Positions 44,501-53,772 of a stretch of 64,000 bases of DNA are shown here, piece after piece (the first letter of the stretch is position 1; each line of letters begins with the position of its first letter). Under the pieces are notes generated by a model, which ran no database searches, was not told the origin of the DNA, and saw only the letters and a program-made list of their open reading frames with translations. The translations under genes and the position numbers were made by a program. This DNA comes from JBHELB01 sp041859045 (GTDB taxonomy: Bacteria; Hydrogenedentota; Hydrogenedentia; Hydrogenedentales; SLHB01). Where the stretch lies: assembly GCA_041859045.1 (NCBI GenBank), contig JBHELB010000026.1:62001-126000 (forward strand). The letters run 5' to 3'.

Positions 44501-46341
44501 AGATCATCACGTTGCGCGGCGGCGACGTGAAAGACTTTCGGCTGAACACGCAGTGCTCGGCAGGCAACGGCTACTTCCTTCAGTCCGCGGCGGCGCTGCT
44601 GGGCAAAGATCTCGCTCACTACGCGGACGCGGCGTTTGCGGCGCGCACGATGCCGGAGTTCGGGTATGGGTGCGCGGTGTTTTTGCAGACGGACCTCGTG
44701 GACGTGCAACGTGAGGGCTGGACGCCGGAGGAGATCCTCGCGGGACTCGCCGCGGTGTTGCCAAAAAACATTTGGCTGCACGTCGCGCGCACGCGCAACC
44801 TGCCTGCGCTGGGACGGAGCTTCCTGCTGCAAGGCGGCACGCACCTCAACCTCGCGGTGGTGAAAGCGCAGTGCGATTTTATCGCGGCGCGTTTCGCGGA
44901 AACGGGCATCGCGCCGCAAATCGCCGTGCATCCGCATTGCGGCGAGGCGGGCGCGCTGGGCTGTGCATTGGAGGCGTTGCGGTTGGCGTCCGAGCGTCGG
45001 GGGGAGACAAGCTTCATTGGTCTCGACGCCGCGCGCACATTGCGTTACCGCGCCGAACGCAACGAGTCCACGCGGTGCAGCGCCTGCATGAACCGATGCG
45101 AGCGGACGTTCCTCCATTTTCATGACAGCGACGGGGCGGTGCGTCGCGGCATTCTGGCTCCTTGCGACCGGGGCGCGCAGGACACGTCGCGTCCGCATCG
45201 TCTGCGCGAAGATTCCTCCGCGCCGGACTTCGCCGCGATAGCCGCGCATGAAGCCTTCTTGCCCACTTCGCCGCGCGTGGTGGCGCGCGCACCCAACGCG
45301 GATCGGGTGCGCATTGGACTGCCGCGCGTGTTGTCGATGTATGCGCTTGGCCCATTCGTCATGGGGTTGTTTCAAAGCCTCGGAATTTCACCGCGAAATC
45401 TCGTGTGGTCGCCGCCGACCACGCTCGAATTGTTTCAGGCAGGTGCGGCGCGCGCGAGTATCGACCCGTGTTTCCCGGCGAAGCTAGCGATTCCGCATGT
45501 GCAACATCTGCTCGATCGGAGTGCGCGCGGGAAATCGCTCTCGCATATCTTTTTGCCTATTGTGGACGCCCTGCCGCAATCTCTTGGCAACGCGCTGGAC
45601 AGCCGGAGTTGTCCCGCGGCGGCGGCGACGCCGGAGTCGGTGCATGCGGCGTTCTTGCGCGAAGGCGACGCCTTTGCCCGCGCAGGCGTTTTGTTCAAAA
45701 AGACGTTTCTCGATCTGCGCGACCCCACAAAGACGGGCCTGCTCTTTCACGCCGACTGGGGCGCGGACCTCGGCGTATCGGCGGAAGACTGCATCCGCGC
45801 ATGCGACGAGGGGCTGCGCGCGTTGGAGGCCTTCCGGTATCGCATCGAAACGCGAGCAGCGGAGGCGCTCCAGCGGCTAGAGCGGGAAGGCCGCGTCGGC
45901 GTGATGCTGTTGGCGCGGCCATACCACGCCGATCCGGGGGTGCAGCACGGCATCGGCGAAGCGTTCGCGCGCCTGGGCTATCCGGTGTTCACGCCCGAGT
46001 GCCTGCCTGCGCCGTCCGGCTCGCTCGACGCGCTCTGGCCGCACACGTATTGCGAGAACTCGAACCGAAAGTTGTGGGCCGCGCAGTTCGCCGCGCGTCA
46101 CCCGAATCTCGTCGCGGTGGAGCTGTCGAGTTTCAAGTGCGGGCACGACGCGCCGGTCTACGCGCAGATCGAGGAGATGGTCGAGGCGTCCGGCAAGCCG
46201 TTCTTCTGTTTCCGCGACCTCGACGAGAACCGCGCCGAGGGTTCGCTCGCGTTGCGCATCGAAACGATCGAGCATTTCCTGCGGCACTATGGCCCTGACG
46301 ATACCGCTCACGAAGCCGTCGAGATCAACTCCGCGCAGTAA
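41521..46341 (+). CDS. Giant 2-hydroxyacyl-CoA dehydratase-type activase (two ASKHA ATPase domains, DUF2229)
   Basis: A 1606-residue protein. The N-terminal ~540 residues contain NPGQCNPVHFNAG and GACGPCRYGMYEAEYRR, resembling the HgdB/HgdC-associated component. ASKHA ATPase 1 starts at GLDIGSTTVKAVV (about 542), with GGQDAKLLFF and Cys residues in DKCAGGTG and GKCGVFAETD that would hold a shared [4Fe-4S] cluster. ASKHA 2 starts at GLDGGSTSTKAVL (about 885), with GGQDIKII and NTQCSAGNG. A Cys-rich piece (RCSACMNRCERTF, about 1185) precedes a DUF2229 domain ending in LLARPYHADPG (about 1465). Known relatives fire electrons at low potential using ATP. Substrate is unknown. Confidence 0.85.
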   Translation: MKPTILFVGLTARHDALMAAAMHGAGYPAEAVPTPTRADLQAGRDLGNPGQCNPVHFNAGAVVHHLCRLESQGMSRETLCRQYVFVTAGACGPCRYGMYEAEYRRVLANAGFGALPVVTFQQFGEFEQSDARSGLRLDAVFFFSLIAAVAAGDVLIALGHRLRPYTLEPQRFEHALDTAAETVAKALSQPGFAPLRGGALARALGLPLRRSEAQAVATGLRYLARGGLAAALRTAVRDALAEIEFDYTRVRPLVKTTGEFWAQTTRGDGNYGLFEFVEREGGEIWTEPVTAWLDYCLWQALGRIDDAKNTAPWRKVLAQIERPVPKRGRRTLLYVAQRLLHREYNRCRRSVGTDLPALPDQQQLAQLADPHYSRRLTGGEGHLEIAEHRLCAEQNRAHLVLSIKPFGCLPSTQSDGAQAGILAQYEQSLFLSVETSGEGEAGAWSRAQMMLTEAKTRAQDEFNACLAQTGHSLEDIQAYAARTPELRRATLCLPRYPGVAGTAARFVVYVAECMAARGKAAHHRADVKANTRTTSTHEWIVGLDIGSTTVKAVVLAPHVHTPQWKTYRRHSTRLAETAVAVLEEMACAFPDVAPDRFRVFATGSGAGYIAERIGAAFVQEVTAVATATERLHPGVRTVAELGGQDAKLLFFKDSQGRRTRHVTMNDKCAGGTGAVIDKLLPKLGLSFEEAAAIGIKDVRTHPVAGKCGVFAETDINGLQKSGVPANELLASLFEALVQQNLSVLARGHLPRPEVLLLGGPHHFFPGLRQVWRVQLERLWQMRGVELPKDHRLEDLVHAPEDAHYYAAIGAAEYGRGELLANPDLGLYRGVDTLRAWMRAHGGAHRRAGLKALVQNPLELEAFRLHHAAPEWRPAAYRRGAVVEAFLGLDGGSTSTKAVLIDSHRRVLDKAYRLSRGNPVEDAAALFDELTQRAETYGARLHVAGAVVTGYAKELLRAALNADAALVETVAHARGGLHVAPGIEVICDAGGQDIKIITLRGGDVKDFRLNTQCSAGNGYFLQSAAALLGKDLAHYADAAFAARTMPEFGYGCAVFLQTDLVDVQREGWTPEEILAGLAAVLPKNIWLHVARTRNLPALGRSFLLQGGTHLNLAVVKAQCDFIAARFAETGIAPQIAVHPHCGEAGALGCALEALRLASERRGETSFIGLDAARTLRYRAERNESTRCSACMNRCERTFLHFHDSDGAVRRGILAPCDRGAQDTSRPHRLREDSSAPDFAAIAAHEAFLPTSPRVVARAPNADRVRIGLPRVLSMYALGPFVMGLFQSLGISPRNLVWSPPTTLELFQAGAARASIDPCFPAKLAIPHVQHLLDRSARGKSLSHIFLPIVDALPQSLGNALDSRSCPAAAATPESVHAAFLREGDAFARAGVLFKKTFLDLRDPTKTGLLFHADWGADLGVSAEDCIRACDEGLRALEAFRYRIETRAAEALQRLEREGRVGVMLLARPYHADPGVQHGIGEAFARLGYPVFTPECLPAPSGSLDALWPHTYCENSNRKLWAAQFAARHPNLVAVELSSFKCGHDAPVYAQIEEMVEASGKPFFCFRDLDENRAEGSLALRIETIEHFLRHYGPDDTAHEAVEINSAQ

Positions 46342-46342
46342 A

Positions 46343-46372
46343 CAAAAACGGCCGCCCTTACAGAGCGGCCGT
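46343..46372 (-). terminator. Rho-independent terminator of the CFI-box operon
   Basis: Read on the minus strand, ACGGCCGC (46365-46372) and GCGGCCGT (46348-46355) form an eight-bp stem with a nine-base loop, followed by TTTTTGTTT. It lies 17 bases after the stop of the 770-residue gene and abuts the activase stop on the other strand. Confidence 0.85.
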
Positions 46373-46389
46373 GGAGTGGACAGAAGAGG

Positions 46390-48702
46390 TCAATGCTTGA
46401 GGCCCAATGCGGATTCCTGGAGATAGTTCTTGACGTCGTCCAGCGGCACGACCGGGGTTTGAATCGACGGCGCAGCGGCCTCCGGCAACGCCTCGTCGGT
46501 GCGCGACGTCTTCGTGTTGACGCTCTTGGCATTCGCAATCGCGGTGAGCAATTCGCCCGCAGGGAAGCTCCGTGCGACGACGGACTTCTTGCCCGTGAAA
46601 AGGTCCGTTTCGATGTTCAGTTTGCCGCGTGCGGCGCCAACCACCTCCGGGCCTTTCTTGGTCTCGCGGAGAAACACGAGTACTTCTTCGCGCTCCTTGA
46701 AGGTGGGCATATTAGAGACTTTCGTGACGACCGCGCCGACCTGTCCGCCGGGCAGGGTGAGCCGAATTAGACCGCCCTTGTTCGCCGTGCCCTTGATCGT
46801 CTCGGAGACATCCAGCGTCACATCGGTAACAATTTTGTTCGCGGGCTCTTCCCAGCGGCTCTCGACCGTACGCACGGTGGCAACGACGATATTGGTGGAT
46901 TTTGCGACCGCTTCATCCGGGGTCATCGGCAACAGCAGGGCATTCGCCGAAGTCGGCATGCACAGAAATGCGAGCAACAGCGCGGCCGACGCGGCCTGCA
47001 ACCGCGTGCGGCGGCGAAGACGACGAACCGCCACAAACATGAAGGCCACGATCACGGCGAGCATAGAGGCAATCGTCGTGCGCGGATGAGTGATGCCCCA
47101 ATACGCGCCGCGCGCGGCGGTTCGTACGGCCTCGAGCGCCAACGGATGCGCCTCCAGGAACCGCACGGCGACCGGCGACACTTGATAGTACGCGGTGGCG
47201 AGTGCGGTGCCTGCCGCGGTATGTACAAGCACCTGGTCGCGGAACGCGCGCAGCGATCGCGGAATCACGTCGCTGGGCAAGCCCACGGTGGCCTTGCTAA
47301 AAAAGCAGATATCGTCGCTGCCGAACATCGGCGTGTTCTGCGGCAACATGACCTCGAGAGTGCGCGCCGTCGTCGCGCTGACGATCTTGCGGCGGATCGG
47401 ATCGAACATTAGCGGAGTTCCTTGGTCATGACGATCCACGCTGAGCAGGTTCTCGCCGTCGCGGAACGTGTAAGACGGGAAATCGCCCTCGGTCGGCGTG
47501 ATCCCACCGCCAAGAGAATGCGTGGAATCAAAGGAGTCCACATTTTCGAAGGGGTAATCGAATTTCGCCATCGTAATCGTGTAGCTGGCATTGAAGAGTT
47601 CGCCGCCCTCGGTGGAAAGCGTCTTGAACAGATTCTTCAACTCGAATTTTCCATAGTTTTCGCTCGCCACAAACAGGCCCGTCAACGTGTCGAGAAACGG
47701 CACACGGGCCGTACCGGGGTTGTTGTCGGTGTCGCACCACGCGACGATGTGCGCCCCAACCAACGGTACCGACGGCACGTTGCGCGGCGCTGTAGTGCGG
47801 GCCTCTTGCGCCAACGTGAAAAATTTGTCTTGATTGCCGCGCGGATACAGAAAACTGATGCCGGCAATGTCATCGGGGGCGAGATCGTAGCGCGCATCGG
47901 TGTAGATTCCCGCGCCATCGTCATAGTAGAAGAGCAGATTCAGCATCGACGGCGTAACGCCGACCTTCTCAAGCACGCCGGTGCGATCCGGCAACCAGAC
48001 CACGCGGCTTTCGACATTGCGCGTATCGACTTGGTTCTGGCCCTCCTCGAAATTGTACAGCGGGCTGTACCAAAGGCCTGCCCCCAAACCATACGCGATT
48101 ACCGACAGGGGGGCGAGTTCCATCGCAGCCTGTTCGCCTGTAACGAGAGGACGGATTGCGGCGCCGACAAACACGACATCGACATCAAGAATCGCGGGCC
48201 CGGTCAAGTTCACCGTCTGCCCGTTGAGTGTTACTGAGGTGTTTTCGACAATAGCTGTTGTGAATATCCAGGCTCCGCCCTCTTCCGTAGCCTGGGTCTC
48301 GTCGCCGGTCTGAATAGCGCAATAATTAAAGGCATCCAGGGAGCCGATATCCCGTGAGGTCTCCAACGTGTCCGGAGGATTCGGAAGGGTTTGGCCGAAC
48401 GTCCATGCGATGTAGGCCGTCGGAACGCGTTCCCAGACCTCCGCGCCGTCCTGGATCTTCGCCATCTCGGCGCTCGTGAATCCCAGTTCGCCGGTCTCGA
48501 AGGTGATTTTAACGCCCTCATCTGGGCCGCTGACGTCGCCGTCGTGGTTGCGATCCATGTACGTCAAGGGCCACGTCGGAAAAACGAGTTGCCCTTGTTG
48601 GTTCGTGCCGCCGACAGGATAAAACGCCCATGCGGAGCCCGCAGCCAAGCACAACGCCATCGCCATGCACAGCGCGGCTCGTTTCGAGGTGTACACGCTC
48701 AC
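46390..48702 (-). CDS. Secreted pseudo-matrixin fused to a second exported domain, with internal CFI box
   Basis: A 770-residue protein starting with GTG (AAGGAA five bases upstream) and a signal peptide ending at SAWA (26). Residues 27-300 look like a matrixin metalloprotease: ILDVDVVFVG precedes the zinc helix and DIAGISFLYPRG follows as usual. The zinc motif HExGHxxGxxHS is IAYGLGAGLWYS at 202-213, keeping both Gly and the Ser but losing every zinc ligand. Near 488 a degenerate CFI box (CFFSKATVGLPSD) precedes a membrane helix and RRLRRR. Then a second signal-peptide-like segment (LLLAFLCMPTSANA) starts another globular domain. It looks like two exported proteins fused head to tail. Confidence 0.75.
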   Translation of the reverse strand: MSVYTSKRAALCMAMALCLAAGSAWAFYPVGGTNQQGQLVFPTWPLTYMDRNHDGDVSGPDEGVKITFETGELGFTSAEMAKIQDGAEVWERVPTAYIAWTFGQTLPNPPDTLETSRDIGSLDAFNYCAIQTGDETQATEEGGAWIFTTAIVENTSVTLNGQTVNLTGPAILDVDVVFVGAAIRPLVTGEQAAMELAPLSVIAYGLGAGLWYSPLYNFEEGQNQVDTRNVESRVVWLPDRTGVLEKVGVTPSMLNLLFYYDDGAGIYTDARYDLAPDDIAGISFLYPRGNQDKFFTLAQEARTTAPRNVPSVPLVGAHIVAWCDTDNNPGTARVPFLDTLTGLFVASENYGKFELKNLFKTLSTEGGELFNASYTITMAKFDYPFENVDSFDSTHSLGGGITPTEGDFPSYTFRDGENLLSVDRHDQGTPLMFDPIRRKIVSATTARTLEVMLPQNTPMFGSDDICFFSKATVGLPSDVIPRSLRAFRDQVLVHTAAGTALATAYYQVSPVAVRFLEAHPLALEAVRTAARGAYWGITHPRTTIASMLAVIVAFMFVAVRRLRRRTRLQAASAALLLAFLCMPTSANALLLPMTPDEAVAKSTNIVVATVRTVESRWEEPANKIVTDVTLDVSETIKGTANKGGLIRLTLPGGQVGAVVTKVSNMPTFKEREEVLVFLRETKKGPEVVGAARGKLNIETDLFTGKKSVVARSFPAGELLTAIANAKSVNTKTSRTDEALPEAAAPSIQTPVVPLDDVKNYLQESALGLKH

Positions 48703-48792
48703 GTGCTTCCTTTCCTTCAGGGCCTGCCGGTGTCGGCGTGTCCCCCTTTCGCAATTCTCCTCGCCGCGGCGGAATATGCCGCGTAGAAGGCA

Positions 48793-51700
48793 CTACCCGC
48801 GCTGACGGCGCTTGAGCCCAAGTCCTGCGACGAAAACCAACGCGCCCGCAGCGAAAATCAACGTTCCATGCCCCAGCGCCCACACCAGCGGTGTCAATAC
48901 GCCGCGCACAAGCGCCGCCGCCCACGAATGCGTGCCCACGAAATCGGCAATGGGCGGGCTCGTGCGGTAGTATGCATTGACAAACGCCGTGCCCAACGCC
49001 GACTTGAGCAACACCGTATCGCGGAACTCGCGCAATGCGCCGAGTTCGCCCTCGGACGACGTCCCATAGGCCGCCGTCGCGATGAAACAGACCTTATCCT
49101 GAACCGGCGCGTTGACGTAGGTGAACGCATTCACCTTGACGTCCGAGAGTCCTGTGCTCGCGTTGCGCACGGTCACGTTCTGCGTGCCGGTTACCGCCAG
49201 GCCACTCGTGGGGAAGGCGACAATAATCTGCGTCGAGGTCCAACTCACCACCGGCATCGTCGTCTCAGAGAAATAGACTTCCGGCGAAGCGAAGTTGGAG
49301 CCGTAAATCGTAATCGGGAAATCCGCCTGCCCGCCGCGCGCCGGGGAGAGGCTGTTTACCATCGGACTGTCCGACATATCCGTGCCCACCGCACGCACGA
49401 GGTCCGTGCGCGTGGAAGAGCGTCCGTTGGCGGTATTGGTCACCGCCAACGCGAGCGGCCCGGCCACATACGCCGTGCTCGCCGGGATAATCACATTGAC
49501 AAAGCCGTCCTGGACGCTGGTGACCGTCAGTTGGACACCGCCCAGCACGATGCGCGGGGCCGTACCGAAGCCGCTTCCGGTAATCGAGAAGGCGTAGCCG
49601 CCCGCCCCCACCGCCGTCGGCACTTTGTCTTGCGAGACGGACGCGATCACCACATCGTCGGGCTCGGGAATGACTTCCTCCGCCGCGATCACGTTGGTCT
49701 GTTTGGCCTTGGCCACGGACGACCGGATCCACTTCATCCCTGTGGCGTCCGGTGCGTCCTTGAAGCACGTGATAATGCCGATCGCGCGCGCGCCCCAGGG
49801 GAATTCGCTGTAGATGTCGAACTCGTCGATCGCCTGGTTCGGCGGACCGGGGTCGGTGAAGGTATCGGGGTCGGGTTCCGAAGGCGTCTGCGGTCCCCAC
49901 GATACGATGCCGACGCGGAAGTCGTCGCCATACTCGATGCTGTTCGAGGTGCGCAACACCACGAAGAACTCCGGACCGTAGTTTTGATCGCCCGTGGTCT
50001 GACCGAAGGTCTCGGGGATGTACTGCCGCAACCGCGGCTGCGTGACCGTGGAAGTCGGCAAGCTGTCGGTGCCCGGCGAAGAAAATACAAACTTCACCTG
50101 CATCTCGGGCTCGCCTACATTGCCAATGAAAACAGGACGATCGTCCAACTGAAGCGGGATATCAATGCCCGGATCGAACTGGCCGATGCGATTCGCCGGA
50201 TTGTTCCGATTGTCGCGATAGAGCGCCACGCCGCTCTTGGTCTGATCCTTGTCCAGCGGAAGCAAATCTTCCGCCGCGCTGAATCGGCCGTCAAGCCCCT
50301 CGTCGTAGAACTCCACAATCACTTGCTCGAGGAAACTGGGGTCTTTCACGACGCACCACTTGCCCTCGCGCGGCGTGCCGCTGAGCAACGCAAGACGATT
50401 CGTCGTGTTCCCCACGATCTCATACGCCTCGAAGCCGCTGTCGATGAGGTAACATCCCTTGAGCGAGTTCGACGGCCATGCGGTGCCCGACACGATAAAC
50501 GAACGGTCGCCCGCGGTGCCCACCGTCCCCGAGGCCAGAACGCCTTCCGCGCCGCGGTTGGTGGACAGGTCCAATCCCAGCACGGCCACCGCGTCGGAGG
50601 CGCGCGCAATTTTCTGTCCCGGCCCGGTCAGATTCACAATTTCGCACGGGATATTCGCCACCAGCATGTCGTTGTAGTAGAACGGCTGCACAGGTCCTTC
50701 GTCCGGGTGCGCTGGCGCATAAACGTTCGGCGACACGTACACCTGCGGGTAGAACTTCAGCCCGGCGGCGCGTTCCTCTGCATTCGTCCGCTGAGGCAGA
50801 TAGGCGGGCACGACCGCGCGAAATTCCTCAAACCGTTTGAGCTTGTCCGAGGTCTGCACCACCAGGAAAAGATCGTCGCCCTGATGCCCGGATGTCCCCA
50901 ACGCCTTGGATGACGCCACCTGCTCCGCCAATGCGCGGGCCTGCGCCGCATCCACCAGCGCCGGGGCATTTTTCCAATGCGGCTTCGCGGGCTTACTCGG
51001 CGTTACCACCGCCTCTTCGGCATACGACGGCTCGACGCTCGACGGAACCACGCGCTTCTCGGCATCGCCGGGGACGCGTGGTCCGAGCGCCGACTTCTCC
51101 CCTGTGCGGTAGTCCGAATCCGGCACGCGCCAGCGGTCTTTCATCGTCAACGTCAGCACCCACGCGCGATCCGTGGCATTCACCACGCCGTCGCCTGACA
51201 GATCATCGGCTTCGCCGTCGCCGGTGATATCCACATACTCCGGCGCATCGCGCCACGCCAGATTCGATAGCGGCACAAGCCGATCCGCGCCCAGCGTATC
51301 GGCAAATACGCCATCGCCATCGGCATCCTCGTACAGCAACACGCCGGAGGCCTGTTTCAAGCCCTCTTTATCAAGCGCCAACAACGAGGACGGGGTGAAC
51401 GACGGTCCCCAAAACGCCACGGATACTTGGGTCAAGTAGGATTGATTCGTGGCGTTAACGACAACGTCATCCGTGCCGCAGACGTTAATCCCAAGCATGG
51501 CTACGGGGCCGCTGCGAGCATCCACATGCTGGCGTAACAGCCGCGCCTTCCGCTCGCTGAGCGGCCAGTCCGTGAGACTGGGGTAACGGCCCGTCGGCAG
51601 TTGGCTGGGCGGGTCCTGGAAAGGCAGCCACGTCGAGTAATCCGGCAGCGTCGGCTGGAGTGGCGGCAGGGGATAGTAGGATGAACGCGGCCCTACAGGG

Positions 51701-53772
51701 GGCACGTCGAACACGCTGCGGAACGGCACCGTCTCAAATGCGAACTGGAACGTGTTGAAGAAGTCGTCGCTCGTGCTGTCGCCGCCCCACTGGTACAGCG
51801 TCCAACGAAACACGCCCGCCGGGTTGCGATACGTGAAACGATCGCGGCGCAGGCCGAATGGATCCATCCAGTTCTCAAACTGGTGAGAGTCCATACTCCC
51901 CGAACCTGTCGGAAAACGCCGATTGTCCATGTAGTTGATATTGCTGACCGTCGCAAAGCGATTGTTGGTTTCGTAGGTCATCATCAAATCATGGATATCG
52001 AGCCCATAGCGTACGGGTTTGGTGGTGTCCTGATTCTGAGTGCGTTGCGGAAACCACGGCTCGTTGTCGCCCCAGCGGGAATCGTCCTGCCAGTAGCCGT
52101 TAAAAGAAGTGAAGAACGGAATCATGCTGTCCGTCAAGATGCCGCCATCCTGGTGCCCCGTCGTGGGGTTGAAGCGGCGCGGTTCGATGAACGCTTTGAA
52201 ATCCGCACCCGGGGCCATCGCCGTGCCATCGCCAGGATAAAGCGACGCATCACGACGACCGCCATCGGGCCGGACCGTCACGAAGAAATCGGCTTTTCGG
52301 TAGCACAATGCAAAGTCGGCAGGCCCGTCTGGCACCGGTTCGAGATAGCCGCCCGCCAAGCCTGTCCCCGGGCTTGCGCGGCGGCGGCCTCCGCCGACGT
52401 CCAGTTTGATTTTCCACCAAGGATCTCCGCCTCCCGGAGGAAACGGAATGTATTCCCAACTGTCCACAAACGGATCGATGGGAGTAGCTTTGGCATCTGC
52501 CCCGCTCTTGCCGATGAAGAAAAGCGACCCCGGAAAAAGCGGAAAATCTCCGTTAAAATTGACGCCAGCAGTCAAGGTTGACGTCGGGGGATTGAATAGT
52601 CCGTCGTTGTTCGTATCGGCATAGACCCACGCTCCGTTAAAGGCGAAATCCACGCCAACAGCAAAGCCTTCGGTGATGATTGTGTTCGACACGTTCTCGG
52701 TTGAACGCTCGAGCATGGTTCGAGGATTGAACCCCCCGCTGCCCGGGGCGCCATAGGGATCGCCACCAATATCCGTCAGTACCAAGTTGACCTCTTGGAT
52801 CGCGACATCGTCCGGCACGGTGTGAATATTGCTATCCCCCGTCCACGGCGAGACCCCGTGTAGATTGAGGCCGATCAGCGCGGTCCAGGTGTCGAGTGAA
52901 AGCAGCCGCCGGATTTCGATGAACTCGCCGAAAACTTTGTCGACCAGTTGTCCTTGCGCATCCCAGCGAGGACGTGTGTACTCCGCCACGGGCGTGTACT
53001 CGTAGTATGGATACTGAAACGTGTTCCCATCTTCCACCGTGGTTTGCTTTAGCACCGTGCCGGTCGAATCAAACACGCTGAAGCTATTCCAGTAATACGC
53101 ATCCGGTGTGTTAGGCCATGATTCGGCCGGGGGGTAGGAATCCTTGGGGGCGCGCACGGCGAAATTAATGTCATAGATGGTTGTCTGAAAGCTGACTCGA
53201 GTCTGCATTGAGGCGGTTGTGCGAAACGCAACGATGTACGAGGCCTCCGGTTGCGCTGCACTGCACCCAATAAACACCGTATCAAGTGAAGAGAAATTCA
53301 GTTGATAGTACAGGTCGCCCGGATTGCGATCGAACGGCTCGCCCGTGCCTTCCCATACCAGGATCGGCGCGTCCACATAGTTCAACTCCTGATCAGGGGC
53401 ATCAGTACCCGGCATGGGCTGTTCTTGAAAGATCGCGAACTGAAGAACGTCTGTTACGTTCGGAGCGGTGCTAGTATCGCCCGCGATCGTGCCGTCTTTG
53501 GAATAGCGATGCAAGTCAAACGTCAACCTGTCTAACTCGCGGTAGGCGGGATTGTCGGCGTCAGTGGAAATGGTGAAATAGAAAAGCGGTACCCAATCGT
53601 TGAGCGGCAACAAACCGCCGCTGGAGCGGGTCTTGATGGCATCGCCCACCGCCACCGTGCAGGTCGGCTCTTCGTCTTGTGCGCTGACGGCTGGAGCCCA
53701 AAGTAGGACCCCTGTCAGCATCATCGTAACAAAAACGAGTGATATTCCCCTCGACACCGCGTATCTACTCAC
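48793..53772 (-). CDS. Very large secreted protein with IPT/TIG domains and CFI-box C-terminus
   Basis: A 1659-residue protein starting with GTG at 53772 (GGAG eight bases upstream), followed by a signal peptide ending APAVSA. Most of it is beta-rich, Pro/Asp/Gly-rich sequence of no family I recognise. Near 910-950 there is a Ca-binding dockerin-like stretch (DADGDGVFAD, DITGDGEADDLSGDG). Two IPT/TIG immunoglobulin-like domains lie at about 1370-1555 (ITGSGFGTAPRIVLGG, IYGSNFASPEVYF). The end is a CFI-box-CTERM: CFIATAAYGT near 1561, LREFRDTVLLKS, a hydrophobic helix and KRRQRG. It is probably surface-anchored. The second CFI-box gene follows 90 bases downstream. Confidence 0.78.
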   Translation of the reverse strand: MSRYAVSRGISLVFVTMMLTGVLLWAPAVSAQDEEPTCTVAVGDAIKTRSSGGLLPLNDWVPLFYFTISTDADNPAYRELDRLTFDLHRYSKDGTIAGDTSTAPNVTDVLQFAIFQEQPMPGTDAPDQELNYVDAPILVWEGTGEPFDRNPGDLYYQLNFSSLDTVFIGCSAAQPEASYIVAFRTTASMQTRVSFQTTIYDINFAVRAPKDSYPPAESWPNTPDAYYWNSFSVFDSTGTVLKQTTVEDGNTFQYPYYEYTPVAEYTRPRWDAQGQLVDKVFGEFIEIRRLLSLDTWTALIGLNLHGVSPWTGDSNIHTVPDDVAIQEVNLVLTDIGGDPYGAPGSGGFNPRTMLERSTENVSNTIITEGFAVGVDFAFNGAWVYADTNNDGLFNPPTSTLTAGVNFNGDFPLFPGSLFFIGKSGADAKATPIDPFVDSWEYIPFPPGGGDPWWKIKLDVGGGRRRASPGTGLAGGYLEPVPDGPADFALCYRKADFFVTVRPDGGRRDASLYPGDGTAMAPGADFKAFIEPRRFNPTTGHQDGGILTDSMIPFFTSFNGYWQDDSRWGDNEPWFPQRTQNQDTTKPVRYGLDIHDLMMTYETNNRFATVSNINYMDNRRFPTGSGSMDSHQFENWMDPFGLRRDRFTYRNPAGVFRWTLYQWGGDSTSDDFFNTFQFAFETVPFRSVFDVPPVGPRSSYYPLPPLQPTLPDYSTWLPFQDPPSQLPTGRYPSLTDWPLSERKARLLRQHVDARSGPVAMLGINVCGTDDVVVNATNQSYLTQVSVAFWGPSFTPSSLLALDKEGLKQASGVLLYEDADGDGVFADTLGADRLVPLSNLAWRDAPEYVDITGDGEADDLSGDGVVNATDRAWVLTLTMKDRWRVPDSDYRTGEKSALGPRVPGDAEKRVVPSSVEPSYAEEAVVTPSKPAKPHWKNAPALVDAAQARALAEQVASSKALGTSGHQGDDLFLVVQTSDKLKRFEEFRAVVPAYLPQRTNAEERAAGLKFYPQVYVSPNVYAPAHPDEGPVQPFYYNDMLVANIPCEIVNLTGPGQKIARASDAVAVLGLDLSTNRGAEGVLASGTVGTAGDRSFIVSGTAWPSNSLKGCYLIDSGFEAYEIVGNTTNRLALLSGTPREGKWCVVKDPSFLEQVIVEFYDEGLDGRFSAAEDLLPLDKDQTKSGVALYRDNRNNPANRIGQFDPGIDIPLQLDDRPVFIGNVGEPEMQVKFVFSSPGTDSLPTSTVTQPRLRQYIPETFGQTTGDQNYGPEFFVVLRTSNSIEYGDDFRVGIVSWGPQTPSEPDPDTFTDPGPPNQAIDEFDIYSEFPWGARAIGIITCFKDAPDATGMKWIRSSVAKAKQTNVIAAEEVIPEPDDVVIASVSQDKVPTAVGAGGYAFSITGSGFGTAPRIVLGGVQLTVTSVQDGFVNVIIPASTAYVAGPLALAVTNTANGRSSTRTDLVRAVGTDMSDSPMVNSLSPARGGQADFPITIYGSNFASPEVYFSETTMPVVSWTSTQIIVAFPTSGLAVTGTQNVTVRNASTGLSDVKVNAFTYVNAPVQDKVCFIATAAYGTSSEGELGALREFRDTVLLKSALGTAFVNAYYRTSPPIADFVGTHSWAAALVRGVLTPLVWALGHGTLIFAAGALVFVAGLGLKRRQRG

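Noticed and set aside
44017..45375. A 452-codon open frame antisense to the activase
   Set aside because: It mirrors the codon bias of the activase gene and shows no recognisable motif.
48868..50913. A 681-codon open frame on the plus strand
   Set aside because: It is antisense to the large CFI-box gene, its sequence is Arg/His-rich without any domain, and the minus-strand gene has a signal peptide, IPT domains and a ribosome site.
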